Made by a program: the position numbers and the translations under genes
Notes under the pieces: generated by a model
The model's database searches: none
What the model was told of the DNA's origin: nothing
The model's input: only the letters and a program-made list of their open reading frames with translations
Part shown: positions 19,046 to 28,219 of the stretch, in pieces
How positions within the stretch are numbered: the first letter of the stretch is position 1
Layout: each line of letters opens with the position of its first letter
NCBI GenBank assembly: GCA_963747515.1
Contig: CAVVFN010000009.1
Location: forward strand, 265,488 to 329,487
Direction: 5' to 3'
DNA: 64,000 nt
Source of the DNA: Mariniphaga sp963747515
GTDB taxonomy: Bacteria; Bacteroidota; Bacteroidia; Bacteroidales; Prolixibacteraceae

Positions 19046-19951
19046 ATGACCAGATTTCCTGTTATACGTTGGTTCGACAGAAATACCGTGAAGCATTTGC
19101 GCTTTCCGTTTTCCTTTTTTCTGATGCCTGTTTTCCTTTTTGCTTTAAGTCAGGCCCTTTTGGTGAATTGGTTTCATGCCATTTTTGCCTTTTTTATTTT
19201 GCATTTTCTGGTGTTTCCCTCCAGTAACGGATACAACAGTTATCAGGATCGCGATGAAGGCAGCATTGGTGGGTTAAAACATCCGCCCAAAGTTACCCGG
19301 CATCTTTTTTATGTTACCTTACTTTTCGATATTGCTGCCCTTGTTCTTGCCCTCATCGTTTCACCGCTGTTTTCTCTATTGGTTCTGGTTTTCATAATCG
19401 TATCGCGGATGTACAGCTATCGCGGTATCCGGATAAAGAAATACCCGGTAGCCGGATTTTTGGTTGTTTTTATTTTTCAGGGCGCTTATGTTTATCTTAT
19501 GACCTTAGTATCGGTATCGAACCAGTTTCTGCCCGCAGTTTTAACCCGCAGCAGTCTGATATGCATGAGCATTTCAAGTTTATTTATCGGAAGCATGTAT
19601 CCACTCACACAGATTTACCAGCATGAGGCTGATAAGAGAGATGGCGTAATTAGTATCAGTTATCTTTTGGGATATCGGGGTACTTTTTTATTTTCATTCA
19701 TTTTATTTACTGCAGCATCTGTTTTGTTGTTTTTTTATTTTGGCCGCAGAAACCATTACACAGCTCTTCTTCTTTTTATGGTGCTCATCCTTCCGGTGGT
19801 GATTTTCCTCAAGAAGTGGTCTGATAAAGTACGTCGGAACAGCCGGTTTGCCAATTATGAGAATACCATGAAAGCCAATGTGCTTTCTGCAAGTTCTATG
19901 AATTTGTTTTTTATATTACTGATTATTAACAACCGGCTAATGTTGTTTTAA
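19046..19951 (+). CDS. UbiA-like prenyltransferase
   Basis: 301 residues with seven to nine predicted membrane segments. The first aspartate-rich motif region NGYNSYQDRDEGSIGG (about residues 67-82) and the second, YQHEADKRDGVIS (about 192-204), match the NDxxDxxxD and DxxxD patterns of UbiA prenyltransferases. Such enzymes attach isoprenoid chains to aromatic rings inside the membrane. It is the first gene of a plus-strand cluster with a type III polyketide synthase, a methyltransferase and a flavin hydroxylase, so a phenolic or resorcinol acceptor made by the PKS is a reasonable guess. The next gene starts one base after its stop codon. Confidence 0.7.
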   Translation: MTRFPVIRWFDRNTVKHLRFPFSFFLMPVFLFALSQALLVNWFHAIFAFFILHFLVFPSSNGYNSYQDRDEGSIGGLKHPPKVTRHLFYVTLLFDIAALVLALIVSPLFSLLVLVFIIVSRMYSYRGIRIKKYPVAGFLVVFIFQGAYVYLMTLVSVSNQFLPAVLTRSSLICMSISSLFIGSMYPLTQIYQHEADKRDGVISISYLLGYRGTFLFSFILFTAASVLLFFYFGRRNHYTALLLFMVLILPVVIFLKKWSDKVRRNSRFANYENTMKANVLSASSMNLFFILLIINNRLMLF

Positions 19952-19952
19952 T

Positions 19953-21053
19953 ATGAGCAGGATCATTTCTACCGGAACGGCAGTGCCAGAATATTCAGCC
20001 CCTCAGGAAAACATTCTGGGTTATATGTGCGGGGCATATAACGATGAAACGGTGTCGCGTAAGCTGCGCATATTGTTTCATTCAAGCGGCATTCGTTCGC
20101 GGTATTCGGTAGTGCCCGATTTTGGTAATCAACAAGTGGATAATCTTTTTTTTGGAAATGGAAAGCCGGATGTGGAAAAGAGAATGGATCTTTTCCGCAA
20201 AAATGCTTCTGACCTTGCTGTTGCTGCAATAAATAACCTTTTCAGTAAACTGGATACAGATATTCAATCCTTTGGAATAACTCACCTGATAACAGTAACC
20301 TGTACGGGCATATATTCCCCCGGACTGGAGACTGAAGTAATGGAAAAGTTGCTACTGCCCACTGATATTTTTCATACCTCAGTGAATTTTATGGGTTGCA
20401 ATGCTGCTTTTCCGGCACAAAAAATTGCCGATTCCTTTACCCGTTCTGATGAGAATGCCCGGGTGCTGGTGGTTTGCCTTGAATTATGTACCATACATTT
20501 TCAACCTAAAGATGATAACGATAATTTGCTGTCGAATACTATTTTTGGCGATGGGGCTGCTGCATTATTGATGGTATCCGATAAATTGGCAAGACAGCAA
20601 AATCTGAAAGGGCTTGAGGTTAAAGGGTTCTATTCCGGAATGTTGGGTGAAGGTAAGAGTCTGATGGGCTGGAATATAAAGCCGTTAAATTTTGAAATGG
20701 TATTAAGTGCGGGTATCCCCGCTTTTATCGGGCAAAAAATAAATCACTTTATTTCTGAAACCAGCAGGAATTTGAACGTGGCTCCCGGTATGATTGATAA
20801 ATGGGCAGTTCACCCGGGAGGACGAAAGATTCTTGACCAGGTTAAAGCGCAACTGGGACTGAATAATGGGGAAATGAATTATTCCTATCAGATTCTAAGG
20901 GATTATGGAAATATGTCGTCTCCTACCATTCTTTTTATCCTGAACCTGATACAGGAGCAGGAATTGAAACACGGAGAGAAAATATTGGCTATTGGATTTG
21001 GACCAGGCATCAGTGTGGATACAGCATTATATCATTATGTGGAAGAAATTTAA
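19953..21053 (+). CDS. Type III polyketide synthase (chalcone synthase-like)
   Basis: 366 residues. The complete catalytic triad is visible: Cys149 in NFMGCNAAF, His287 in WAVHPGGRK and Asn320 in DYGNMSSPT. The C-terminal IGFGPGISVDTALY is the conserved GFGPG loop. Such enzymes extend an acyl-CoA with malonyl-CoA and cyclise it to a resorcinol, phloroglucinol or pyrone. The adjacent methyltransferase and flavin monooxygenase recall the srsABC arrangement of Streptomyces, which makes methylated phenolic lipids or quinones. The methyltransferase ATG overlaps this gene's last 17 bases. Starter unit and product cannot be deduced. Confidence 0.9.
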   Translation: MSRIISTGTAVPEYSAPQENILGYMCGAYNDETVSRKLRILFHSSGIRSRYSVVPDFGNQQVDNLFFGNGKPDVEKRMDLFRKNASDLAVAAINNLFSKLDTDIQSFGITHLITVTCTGIYSPGLETEVMEKLLLPTDIFHTSVNFMGCNAAFPAQKIADSFTRSDENARVLVVCLELCTIHFQPKDDNDNLLSNTIFGDGAAALLMVSDKLARQQNLKGLEVKGFYSGMLGEGKSLMGWNIKPLNFEMVLSAGIPAFIGQKINHFISETSRNLNVAPGMIDKWAVHPGGRKILDQVKAQLGLNNGEMNYSYQILRDYGNMSSPTILFILNLIQEQELKHGEKILAIGFGPGISVDTALYHYVEEI

Positions 21054-21780
21054 GCAGCGCTCTGCGCTTGATGAACTGCTTGATTCACCTGATATTCCGG
21101 AAGGTATGCTGGTAGAAAACCTGCGCGAACTTGATTTTCTAAACCGGAATACGGGAGGGCATGCTCTTAGCCTGAAAGGAATTAAAATGTTGCTGAACAA
21201 TAAACGCAGGTCGTATCATATCGCCGATTTAGGTTGTGGCAGTGGTGATACCCTGCGATATGTGGCAAGATGGGCAAGAAAAAATGGATATAAAGTAAAA
21301 TTAACAGGTGTGGATATTAACCCGAATGCCATTCAGTATCTGAAAATGATGAGCACCAGCTTTCCTGAAATAGAGGGTTATGCAGGTGATTACAGGGAGT
21401 TTTTAATGCATTCAGCGGTTGATGTTTTTCATTGTTCCTTGTTTTGCCATCATTTAAACAGTGAAGAGCTTGCAGAACTATTTGGAGACATGAATTCGTC
21501 AGCAGGAATAGGTTTTGTAATCAATGATTTGAAGCGAAGTCCACTGGCCTATTTCGGGGCGAAGATTTTTACAGCTGTCTTTCGGGGCAGCCCCTTGTCA
21601 AGGCATGACGGACCTCTCTCTGTTCTGCGAGGTTTTAAAAAAAAGGAAATTGAATTGTTGTTTAAGCAGGCAGGAGTCAGGCATTACCGGATCTTTAGGA
21701 GGCCGTTTTTTCGTTATTTAATAGTCGGTAAAAATTCTTCTGTGACGGAAGAGGCAGACTTTCAAAGAAAAATATTATGA
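21037..21780 (+). CDS. SAM-dependent methyltransferase
   Basis: 247 residues from the ATG at 21037; the longer frame begins inside the PKS gene and is less likely. The class I SAM-binding loop is IADLGCGSGDTLRY (about residues 60-73), followed by LTGVDINPNAI and YAGDYREFL, then VFHCSLFCHHL. The fold resembles the UbiE/SrsB-type methyltransferases. It probably methylates the PKS product on oxygen or carbon. It overlaps the previous gene by 17 bases and the next by 4 (ATGA), indicating one translational unit. Confidence 0.85.
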   Translation: MWKKFKQRSALDELLDSPDIPEGMLVENLRELDFLNRNTGGHALSLKGIKMLLNNKRRSYHIADLGCGSGDTLRYVARWARKNGYKVKLTGVDINPNAIQYLKMMSTSFPEIEGYAGDYREFLMHSAVDVFHCSLFCHHLNSEELAELFGDMNSSAGIGFVINDLKRSPLAYFGAKIFTAVFRGSPLSRHDGPLSVLRGFKKKEIELLFKQAGVRHYRIFRRPFFRYLIVGKNSSVTEEADFQRKIL

Positions 21781-23375
21781 AACAGGTTAATGGGAAAATG
21801 CCCGAAGTGCTTATTGCCGGTGCGGGGCCTACAGGGTTAATGATGGCATGTCAGTTGTCACTGTTTAACATTCGTCTGCGTATAATCGATATGAAGGTAT
21901 CTCCTTCATCCTATTCGGGGGCAATGGTTATTCATGCCCGGACGATGGAAATCTTTCAGCAAATCGGGCTTGCGGAAAAGATGCTGGAACAGGGTACTGT
22001 AGTCAACGGACTTTCTGTTTATTTTAATGGGAAGAAGTCAGGCCACCTGAATCTAAAAGGAACAGGCAGCTCATTGTCAAAATTTCCTTTCATGCTGCTG
22101 CTGGAACAGTCAAAAACTGAAGGTTTGCTCATTGAATTTCTGCGGCAGAAAGGCATCGGGGTTGAATGGGATACTGAACTTGTATCAATGGAACAACAAG
22201 AACAAGGAGTGGAGGCTGAACTCATCCTGCCTGTTGGTGACAGGGAAAAGGTAAAGGCAGAATATCTTGTAGCAGCCGATGGAGGCAAGAGTACCATCCG
22301 GTCGCTGCTAAAAATTCCTTTTGAAGGGAAAACGCATCATTCTGCTTTATCTGTTATGGAATGTGATAGCGATATAATCTCGCCTTCCAATGAACTTCTG
22401 TTTTCCTTTTCAAGGCAGGCAACTACCGGTTTTTTTCCCCTCTCCAAAGGAAACTGGAGGATTGATGCTGCTTTTCAGAGAATAAGGACAGGCAGCGGTT
22501 TATCGTTTAATGCGGTTCAGAAGAATTTTAACCGGAATACCAGGCTGAACGCCAATGTTCGTAATCCGGAGTGGTTTACCGTATTTCATTCACATGGGAA
22601 GTATGCACGCTTTTATAGAATTAACAGGTGCTTTCTTGCAGGTGATGCGGCCCATTTATTTACTCCGGTTGGCGGACAGGGGATGAATACCGGGTTGCAG
22701 GATGCACATAACCTGGCCTGGAAAATGGCAATGGTAATTAAGGGGAAGATACTGCCTGAAACTCTGGATACCTATCAGACGGAACGAAAACCTGTTGCCA
22801 TCAGAACATGCCGTTCCTCCGACAGGTTTTTTAAGCTGGCAGCTTCAGGAGGCTTAGTTTACAAATTATTCAGAAGTTATCTTCTTGCTCCTTTATTGGG
22901 TGTATTTTTTAAGTTAATGAAAGTGAAACCGATTTCTGAATCTATTTTTAAAAGAATTTCCGGAACAGGGATTTCTTATCCGGAGAATTTTCTGAATTTC
23001 GATGGATCTGAAAATATACTTGCAACTGCTCCCCGTCCGGGTGAGCGGATTCCTTATTTCAAATATGTCGATACTGATGGAAATGAGGTTTCAATTGATG
23101 ATAAGCTGAGCAGTGACCGTTTTCACCTGTTAATTTTTGAAGGGAACAATTCCAATAAAAAAGAACTTCAGAAAGCGGTAAAGGAATTCCGGAATACAGT
23201 ATCAACTCATATTATTTCTTTAAATCAGGGTTCGGGTGATTTGTATGTTAAGTTTGGAATTAAATCACAGGGATGGTATTTGATAAGGCCTGATCTTTAT
23301 ATTACCTGCCGGTCGGATGAATCGGGTGCAGAACATTTAAAAGCCTGCTTGCATCTGCTGTTTAAAATTAAATAA
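21777..23375 (+). CDS. FAD-dependent aromatic hydroxylase
   Basis: 532 residues. The FAD loop VLIAGAGPTGLMMACQL is near residues 11-27, VAADGGKSTIR the DG motif, and RCFLAGDAAHLFTPVGGQG with MNTGLQDAHNLAWK the GD motif of class A flavoprotein monooxygenases. The length with a C-terminal thioredoxin-like domain resembles PgaE/RdmE and MhpA types. It would hydroxylate the aromatic product of the type III PKS, allowing oxidation to a quinone. It starts four bases before the end of the methyltransferase gene. Substrate is inferred. Confidence 0.87.
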   Translation: MKQVNGKMPEVLIAGAGPTGLMMACQLSLFNIRLRIIDMKVSPSSYSGAMVIHARTMEIFQQIGLAEKMLEQGTVVNGLSVYFNGKKSGHLNLKGTGSSLSKFPFMLLLEQSKTEGLLIEFLRQKGIGVEWDTELVSMEQQEQGVEAELILPVGDREKVKAEYLVAADGGKSTIRSLLKIPFEGKTHHSALSVMECDSDIISPSNELLFSFSRQATTGFFPLSKGNWRIDAAFQRIRTGSGLSFNAVQKNFNRNTRLNANVRNPEWFTVFHSHGKYARFYRINRCFLAGDAAHLFTPVGGQGMNTGLQDAHNLAWKMAMVIKGKILPETLDTYQTERKPVAIRTCRSSDRFFKLAASGGLVYKLFRSYLLAPLLGVFFKLMKVKPISESIFKRISGTGISYPENFLNFDGSENILATAPRPGERIPYFKYVDTDGNEVSIDDKLSSDRFHLLIFEGNNSNKKELQKAVKEFRNTVSTHIISLNQGSGDLYVKFGIKSQGWYLIRPDLYITCRSDESGAEHLKACLHLLFKIK

Positions 23376-23376
23376 A

Positions 23377-23838
23377 ATGAATCAAACATCAAAACATGAA
23401 AAGAGATTTCAGTTCTGGCAGAAATGGCTTTTTTACAGCAGTATTCTGTTTGCCTTATTTGGGGTGGTATTGGCTTTATTTGGTAACAACCCCCTTTTCA
23501 AGCCTTATCACAGAATGCTTGCCCTGATTTTTTTTGATAAGGAAGCATTTCCGGAAAATACGCAGGAACTCTATACTTTCATTATGGGGCCTGTGGGTGC
23601 AAACATTGCCGGATTCTATCTTTTGCTGGTCTATATTGCCGGGTATCCTTTTAAACGGAAGGAGCGATGGGCACGTTCGGCAATCATTGTTTCATTTGCC
23701 TCCTGGTTTATAATAGATGCCATTGTTTCAGTATATTATGGTGTGCTGTTCCAGGTACTGGTATTGCATCTGCTTGTTTCTGTACCTCAAAAAGCTTTAC
23801 CACTAATTTTCACATGGAAGGAATTTGATCTGAAATAA
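23377..23838 (+). CDS. Small four-helix membrane protein of the PKS cluster
   Basis: 153 residues with four membrane segments: WLFYSSILFALFGVVLALF, IMGPVGANIAGFYLLLVYI, SAIIVSFASWFIIDAIVSV and YYGVLFQVLVLHLLVSV. No known motif was recognised. It begins one base after the hydroxylase stop codon, so it is part of the same operon. It may bind or position a lipophilic aromatic product in the membrane, but this is a guess. Confidence 0.65.
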   Translation: MNQTSKHEKRFQFWQKWLFYSSILFALFGVVLALFGNNPLFKPYHRMLALIFFDKEAFPENTQELYTFIMGPVGANIAGFYLLLVYIAGYPFKRKERWARSAIIVSFASWFIIDAIVSVYYGVLFQVLVLHLLVSVPQKALPLIFTWKEFDLK

Positions 23839-23954
23839 TATATTGGTAATTTCATAATTCTCAGGCGATGCATGAATAAGTAGGTCAAAAGAAGGGCATT
23901 TTTTAAAGAGTAACATCCATTAAACTTCTATGGGGCAGGGAAAGATTCAGTTGA

Positions 23955-23985
23955 TTCACCGGATGATAAAAAATCATCCGGTGAA
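23955..23985. terminator. Strong stem-loop between convergent genes
   Basis: A perfect 13-base stem (TTCACCGGATGAT with ATCATCCGGTGAA) closes a loop of five A on the plus strand. It sits 11 bases beyond the valS stop codon and after the end of the PKS cluster. No long U tract follows on either strand, so it may stabilise or end both convergent transcripts. Confidence 0.55.
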
Positions 23986-23996
23986 AAGTTTCAGGT

Positions 23997-26624
23997 TTAT
24001 TTTATTGAAGAGATTCTTTCCTCCAGTACTTTAATTTTAGCCTCCGCATCGGCTTGTTTTGCTTTTTCTTTAGCTACTACTGTTTCCGGGGCGCTGTTGA
24101 CAAACCGTTCATTGCCCAGTTTTTTGAGAACTGAGTTTAAGAAACCCTTTGTATAATTCAGTTCTTCTTCCAGCTTTCTCCGCTCTTCTTTCACGTCAAT
24201 AAAATCTTCGAGAGGAATATAGAAATTGGTTGATTTTACCCGGAAGGATGCTGCTCCCTGTACCTCATCGGAAACCGTTTCGAGTGCAGAAAGATTAGCC
24301 AGTTTAATTACTACACTATTGAAAGCTTTTTCGTAACCTTTATCTCCCTGCTGAACATTCAGCACCAGGGAATCCTTATTTGGAATACTTTTATCGGTTC
24401 TAATTTTACGGATTCCCGAAACGGCTTCCTTTACATTTTCAAAAGAGGCTAATAAATCTTTATCATACGGATTAATTTTTGGCATCTGACTGATCATGAT
24501 GCTTTCTCCCTCAATCCGGGTTTTAAGCAACTGCCATATTTCTTCGGTGATGAACGGCATAAAAGGGTGCATCAGACGCAGGAGTTGGTCGAACAATTCC
24601 ACCACTTCAGCATAAGTTTTAACATCGATAGGCTGTTGGTACGGAGGTTTTACTATCTCCAGCAGCCAGCCTGAGAATTCATCACGAACGGTAGTATAAA
24701 TGGTCATTAATGCCTCTGAAATGCGGAACTGATTGAACTGTGAATCCAATAGCTCAACCACCTCATTTAACTTGTTGGAAAACCAGTTAACAGCCAGTTT
24801 TGAATGCTCCGGCTGTTCGGTTTCAGAAGAAACTTCCCAATTTTTCACCAGACGGAATGCATTCCAGATTTTTGTAGCAAATCCTGCACCCTGCTGTGGC
24901 AGGCTTTCATCGAAAAGCAGATCCCCTCCTGCAGGTGAACACAGCAACATGCCGACACGCACTCCATCGGCACCATATTTGGAAATTAAATCAAGCGGGT
25001 CGGGTGAATTGCCCAATGATTTTGACATCTTTCTGCGTTGGGCATCACGCACCATACCTGTAAAATACACGTTTTTAAATGGATATTGATTTTCGTACTC
25101 ATATCCGGCAATAATCATACGCGCCACCCAAAAGAAAATAATATCGGGTGCAGTTACCAAATCTGAGGTGGGATAATAATATGCCAGTTCTTTATTCCCG
25201 GGATTGCGAATGCCGTCGAATACTGAAATTGGCCATAGCCAGCTTGAGAACCAGGTATCCAATACATCTTCATCCTGTATCAGGTCAGCCAGAGTAAGGT
25301 TACTGTTGCCGGTTTTCTCCCTTGCAATATTTAATGCCGTTTCGGCCGATTGGGCACAAACAAAGTCACCACCGGGCAGGTAGTAAACAGGAATCTGATG
25401 GCCCCACCATAACTGACGGCTGATACACCAGTCCTTTATATTGCCCGTCCAGTGGCGGTAAATATTTTTAAATTTTGGCGGATGAAACTGAATGGTACCG
25501 TTCATTACGTTATCCAGTGCTGGCTTTACCAGATCTTCCATTTTCAGGAACCACTGCACTGAAAGTTTGGGTTCAATGGCAACATTGGTGCGTTCCGAGA
25601 AACCCACTTTATTGGTATAATCTTCAATGTGGTCAATATTCCCTGCTTTTTCCAGTTCCGGAATGATTTTTTCCCGCACAACAAACCGGTCTTCTCCAAT
25701 GAACATTTCGGCAGCTTTACTAAGTGTTCCGTCGTCATTGAATATATCAATGGAAGGAAGATTATGGCGTAACCCGATTTCATAATCGTTTATATCGTGG
25801 GCAGGGGTGATTTTCAGGCACCCTGTTCCAAAATCCATATCCACATAGCCGTCTTCAATTATTGGAATGGAACGATTGATAAGCGGCACCAGTACATGTT
25901 TCCCTTTCAGGTGAGTGAACCTTTTGTCGGCAGGATTTACACAAACAGCAGTATCGCCCAGAATGGTTTCAGGACGGGTGGTAGCGATGGTAATATATCC
26001 TTTTTCACCATCCAGTTTGTATTTCAGGTAGTACAGTTTTGATTTTACTTCCCTGTAATTTACCTCCTCGTCGGAAAGGGCGGTTTTGGCTGCCGGATCC
26101 CAGTTTACCATACGTACTCCCCGGTAAATAAACCCTTTTTTGTATAAATCAACAAATATGCGGATGACCGATTCACTGCGGGTTTCATCCATGGTAAATG
26201 CAGTGCGATCCCAATCGCATGAAGCACCCAGCTTTTTTAACTGTTCCAGGATAATTCCCCCATGCTTATGGGTCCAGTCCCAGGCATGTTCCAGAAATTC
26301 TTCCCTGCTCAGGTCATATTTGTCGATTCCTTCTGCCCGTAATTTATTTACTACCTTCGCTTCAGTGGCAATGGATGCATGGTCGGTACCGGGTACCCAG
26401 CAGGCATTTTTGCCGTTCATACGTGCCCTGCGAATCAGAATATCCTGAATGGTATTATTGAGCATGTGCCCCATATGCAACACACCCGTTACATTGGGAG
26501 GAGGAATAACGATTGTATAAGCCTCGCGTTCATCGGGTTCTGAGTGGAAAAATTTATGTTGCATCCAGAACTGGTACCATTTTTCTTCTACTTCTGCCGC
26601 GATGTATTTGCTCGGAATTTCCAT
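23997..26624 (-). CDS. valS: Valyl-tRNA synthetase
   Basis: 875 residues, normal length. PPPNVTGVLHMGHMLN carries the HIGH signature (HMGH) and RRKMSKSLGNSPDPLDL the KMSKS loop. The CP1 editing domain is present (TTRPETILGDTAVCVNP), then DWCISRQLWWGHQIP, the anticodon domain, and a C-terminal coiled-coil arm ending ALNSV-like and KVLEERISSIK. It charges tRNA-Val. Transcribed toward the PKS cluster end. A promoter-like TACATTTG box lies 39 bases upstream of the start codon. Confidence 0.97.
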   Translation of the reverse strand: MEIPSKYIAAEVEEKWYQFWMQHKFFHSEPDEREAYTIVIPPPNVTGVLHMGHMLNNTIQDILIRRARMNGKNACWVPGTDHASIATEAKVVNKLRAEGIDKYDLSREEFLEHAWDWTHKHGGIILEQLKKLGASCDWDRTAFTMDETRSESVIRIFVDLYKKGFIYRGVRMVNWDPAAKTALSDEEVNYREVKSKLYYLKYKLDGEKGYITIATTRPETILGDTAVCVNPADKRFTHLKGKHVLVPLINRSIPIIEDGYVDMDFGTGCLKITPAHDINDYEIGLRHNLPSIDIFNDDGTLSKAAEMFIGEDRFVVREKIIPELEKAGNIDHIEDYTNKVGFSERTNVAIEPKLSVQWFLKMEDLVKPALDNVMNGTIQFHPPKFKNIYRHWTGNIKDWCISRQLWWGHQIPVYYLPGGDFVCAQSAETALNIAREKTGNSNLTLADLIQDEDVLDTWFSSWLWPISVFDGIRNPGNKELAYYYPTSDLVTAPDIIFFWVARMIIAGYEYENQYPFKNVYFTGMVRDAQRRKMSKSLGNSPDPLDLISKYGADGVRVGMLLCSPAGGDLLFDESLPQQGAGFATKIWNAFRLVKNWEVSSETEQPEHSKLAVNWFSNKLNEVVELLDSQFNQFRISEALMTIYTTVRDEFSGWLLEIVKPPYQQPIDVKTYAEVVELFDQLLRLMHPFMPFITEEIWQLLKTRIEGESIMISQMPKINPYDKDLLASFENVKEAVSGIRKIRTDKSIPNKDSLVLNVQQGDKGYEKAFNSVVIKLANLSALETVSDEVQGAASFRVKSTNFYIPLEDFIDVKEERRKLEEELNYTKGFLNSVLKKLGNERFVNSAPETVVAKEKAKQADAEAKIKVLEERISSIK

Positions 26625-26662
26625 ATTATCTTCTTACTGAATTCTACCTAAAATTTGAGGTG

Positions 26663-26692
26663 CAAATGTACGAGGAAAAGTTTAATTGTAAA
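26663..26692 (-). promoter_or_regulatory. Bacteroidota-type promoter for valS
   Basis: On the minus strand TACATTTG (complement of 26663-26670) is an exact TANNTTTG -7 box. Nineteen bases upstream lies TTT (complement of 26690-26692), two of three bases of the TTG -33 element. Spacing and position before valS fit. Confidence 0.5.
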
Positions 26693-26790
26693 AGGCTGCT
26701 CCGTGACAGAAGTTTACCTGCATTTTTTTGAACATGGTAAAGAGCAACATTTATTTGATGCCCTCGCCCTGACGCAATAAGTTGCCTATG

Positions 26791-26812
26791 TTCCTCTTCA
26801 ATTGAAGAGGAA
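26791..26812. repeat. Perfect 22-base palindrome
   Basis: The sequence centred on CAATTG reads identically on both strands (TTCCTCTTCAA and its complement). It lies in the 399-base gap between valS and a lipoprotein gene; it could be an operator or a hairpin. No gene was seen in this gap. Confidence 0.5.
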
Positions 26813-26903
26813 AAAGCATCTGACAGGTGGCAGGGTGAGCGTTAATTTCATTTAATATGGAAAGAAATTATGTTTACAGAAACATGAACAACCCGTCTCT
26901 TAA

Positions 26904-26941
26904 AAGGAACACCGGAAGCTTTTAATCTGCTGGTGTTCCTT
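26904..26941 (-). terminator. Stem-loop terminator after the lipoprotein gene
   Basis: A ten-base perfect stem (AAGGAACACC with GGTGTTCCTT) with an 18-base loop, about 80 bases beyond the stop of the minus-strand gene ending at 27024. On the minus strand a short T run overlaps the stem end. Confidence 0.5.
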
Positions 26942-27023
26942 ATTTATGGGGCAGAATTACAAAATAGAAAAGCGATGTCTGGGAATTAAACTTTGATCTA
27001 TTTCAGGATGTAAACCTATATTT

Positions 27024-27863
27024 TTATTTCCCTGGTTGGTGTTTGATTCTGCCAATGATTATTATCTTTTCAATTCCATTGCGTGTAAGGATTGCCTGGT
27101 TGTCGCAATCGCCCTCTCCGTAATTGATACTCCATGATTTATCCCCGGCATTAACCGATACGTTACCGCTTACTATCTGCCGGCAGGAATTTAAAAATAC
27201 CAGAGGATTTTCTTCCAGAATGGTTTTTGTAATTGTTATCCCATCCTGCCATTCTGTAACCACTTCGCCCCATGACCTTGTAACATCATCGCTCCGGTCA
27301 GAAACTTTTCCCAATTCGTGGCTTCTGTTCATTGTACCTTTACGGTATGCCGTTTTTTCTTCAGTAGTGACGGTGATTTCTTCATTTACTTCTGAAATTC
27401 TGGTTTTATTTTCTCTGTTTAACGTTACTGTTTTAGCGATAACACCCTCAACTCCCCATCCATTTACCGAAAAGTTCTCAAATGTTTTTGTCCGGGTGGT
27501 CATAAGGTTTTCGAAGGAGGAGGAGGTGACAATGATTTTACCCGATCTGATTTTTCCGTCTTTCCCTTCACATGCATTACCAAAATCAATGATCATTTTC
27601 CGGGGGTCTGCATTTCTGTAATAGGTAACTACCGGACAAGAACCCTCTGCATTATTTCCATCCGGAGTTGCCGACTTTAACAATCCCAGCTGGTTGTCAA
27701 TTACTTCTTCTGAATATTCATCAAGATCAGCCAGTAAGTTTTCGACTTCAATTTCCTGTTCAATCACCTCAGTATTTGCCGATGGTTCAACTTCTTTTTT
27801 TTGACAGGATATCATTGTTGCTGCAAACAGCCCGGTCAACACTAACAACATTAATTTCTTCAT
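27024..27863 (-). CDS. Lipoprotein of unknown function
   Basis: 279 residues from the ATG complementary to 27861-27863, chosen because MKKLMLLVLTGLFAATMISC is a lipoprotein signal with cysteine 20; the longer frame has an implausible leader. The mature part starts with an acidic stretch (EVIEQEIEVENLLADLDEY), then beta-strand-rich sequence containing SCPVVTYYRNADPRKMIIDFG and GKIIVTSSS. This recalls small Bacteroidota surface lipoproteins, but no named domain was recognised. Monocistronic. Confidence 0.6.
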   Translation of the reverse strand: MKKLMLLVLTGLFAATMISCQKKEVEPSANTEVIEQEIEVENLLADLDEYSEEVIDNQLGLLKSATPDGNNAEGSCPVVTYYRNADPRKMIIDFGNACEGKDGKIRSGKIIVTSSSFENLMTTRTKTFENFSVNGWGVEGVIAKTVTLNRENKTRISEVNEEITVTTEEKTAYRKGTMNRSHELGKVSDRSDDVTRSWGEVVTEWQDGITITKTILEENPLVFLNSCRQIVSGNVSVNAGDKSWSINYGEGDCDNQAILTRNGIEKIIIIGRIKHQPGK

Positions 27864-28165
27864 AGCGCATATAAATTTAAATATTGAAAAATAGTTTTGC
27901 ATAGTTAGATACCCGTTTAGCCAAAAAGTTAAATATAAATGTAATTTTTTTTTCATTAATAATTTAACTTATGATTGTTTTTATTATCTAATGGTTAAAA
28001 GAATAAGCCGGGAATGAGCCAAAATGCAGATTTGCGGTTAAATTTCTTTTGCAATTGCAACTTTTGAACCTTTCAGATGAGTACTGTTTTGAAATTTATA
28101 TTAACGGGTAAAGCAGAATTTTATCCAAAAGGTTTAATGCTGCATCTATTTAAGTAATATGAATT

Positions 28166-28203
28166 AAAAAGAGGATGCCTGCAGCTGCAGACATCCCCTT
28201 TTC
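28166..28203 (-). terminator. Intrinsic terminator
   Basis: GGGGATGTCTGCAG pairs with CTGCAGGCATCCTC (one bulge and mismatch), followed on the minus strand by TTTTTAATT. It lies just after the stop of the minus-strand gene ending at 28220 and is a good rho-independent terminator. The rest of the gap to 27864 shows no gene. Confidence 0.75.
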
Positions 28204-28219
28204 GTATGAAAATATATTT

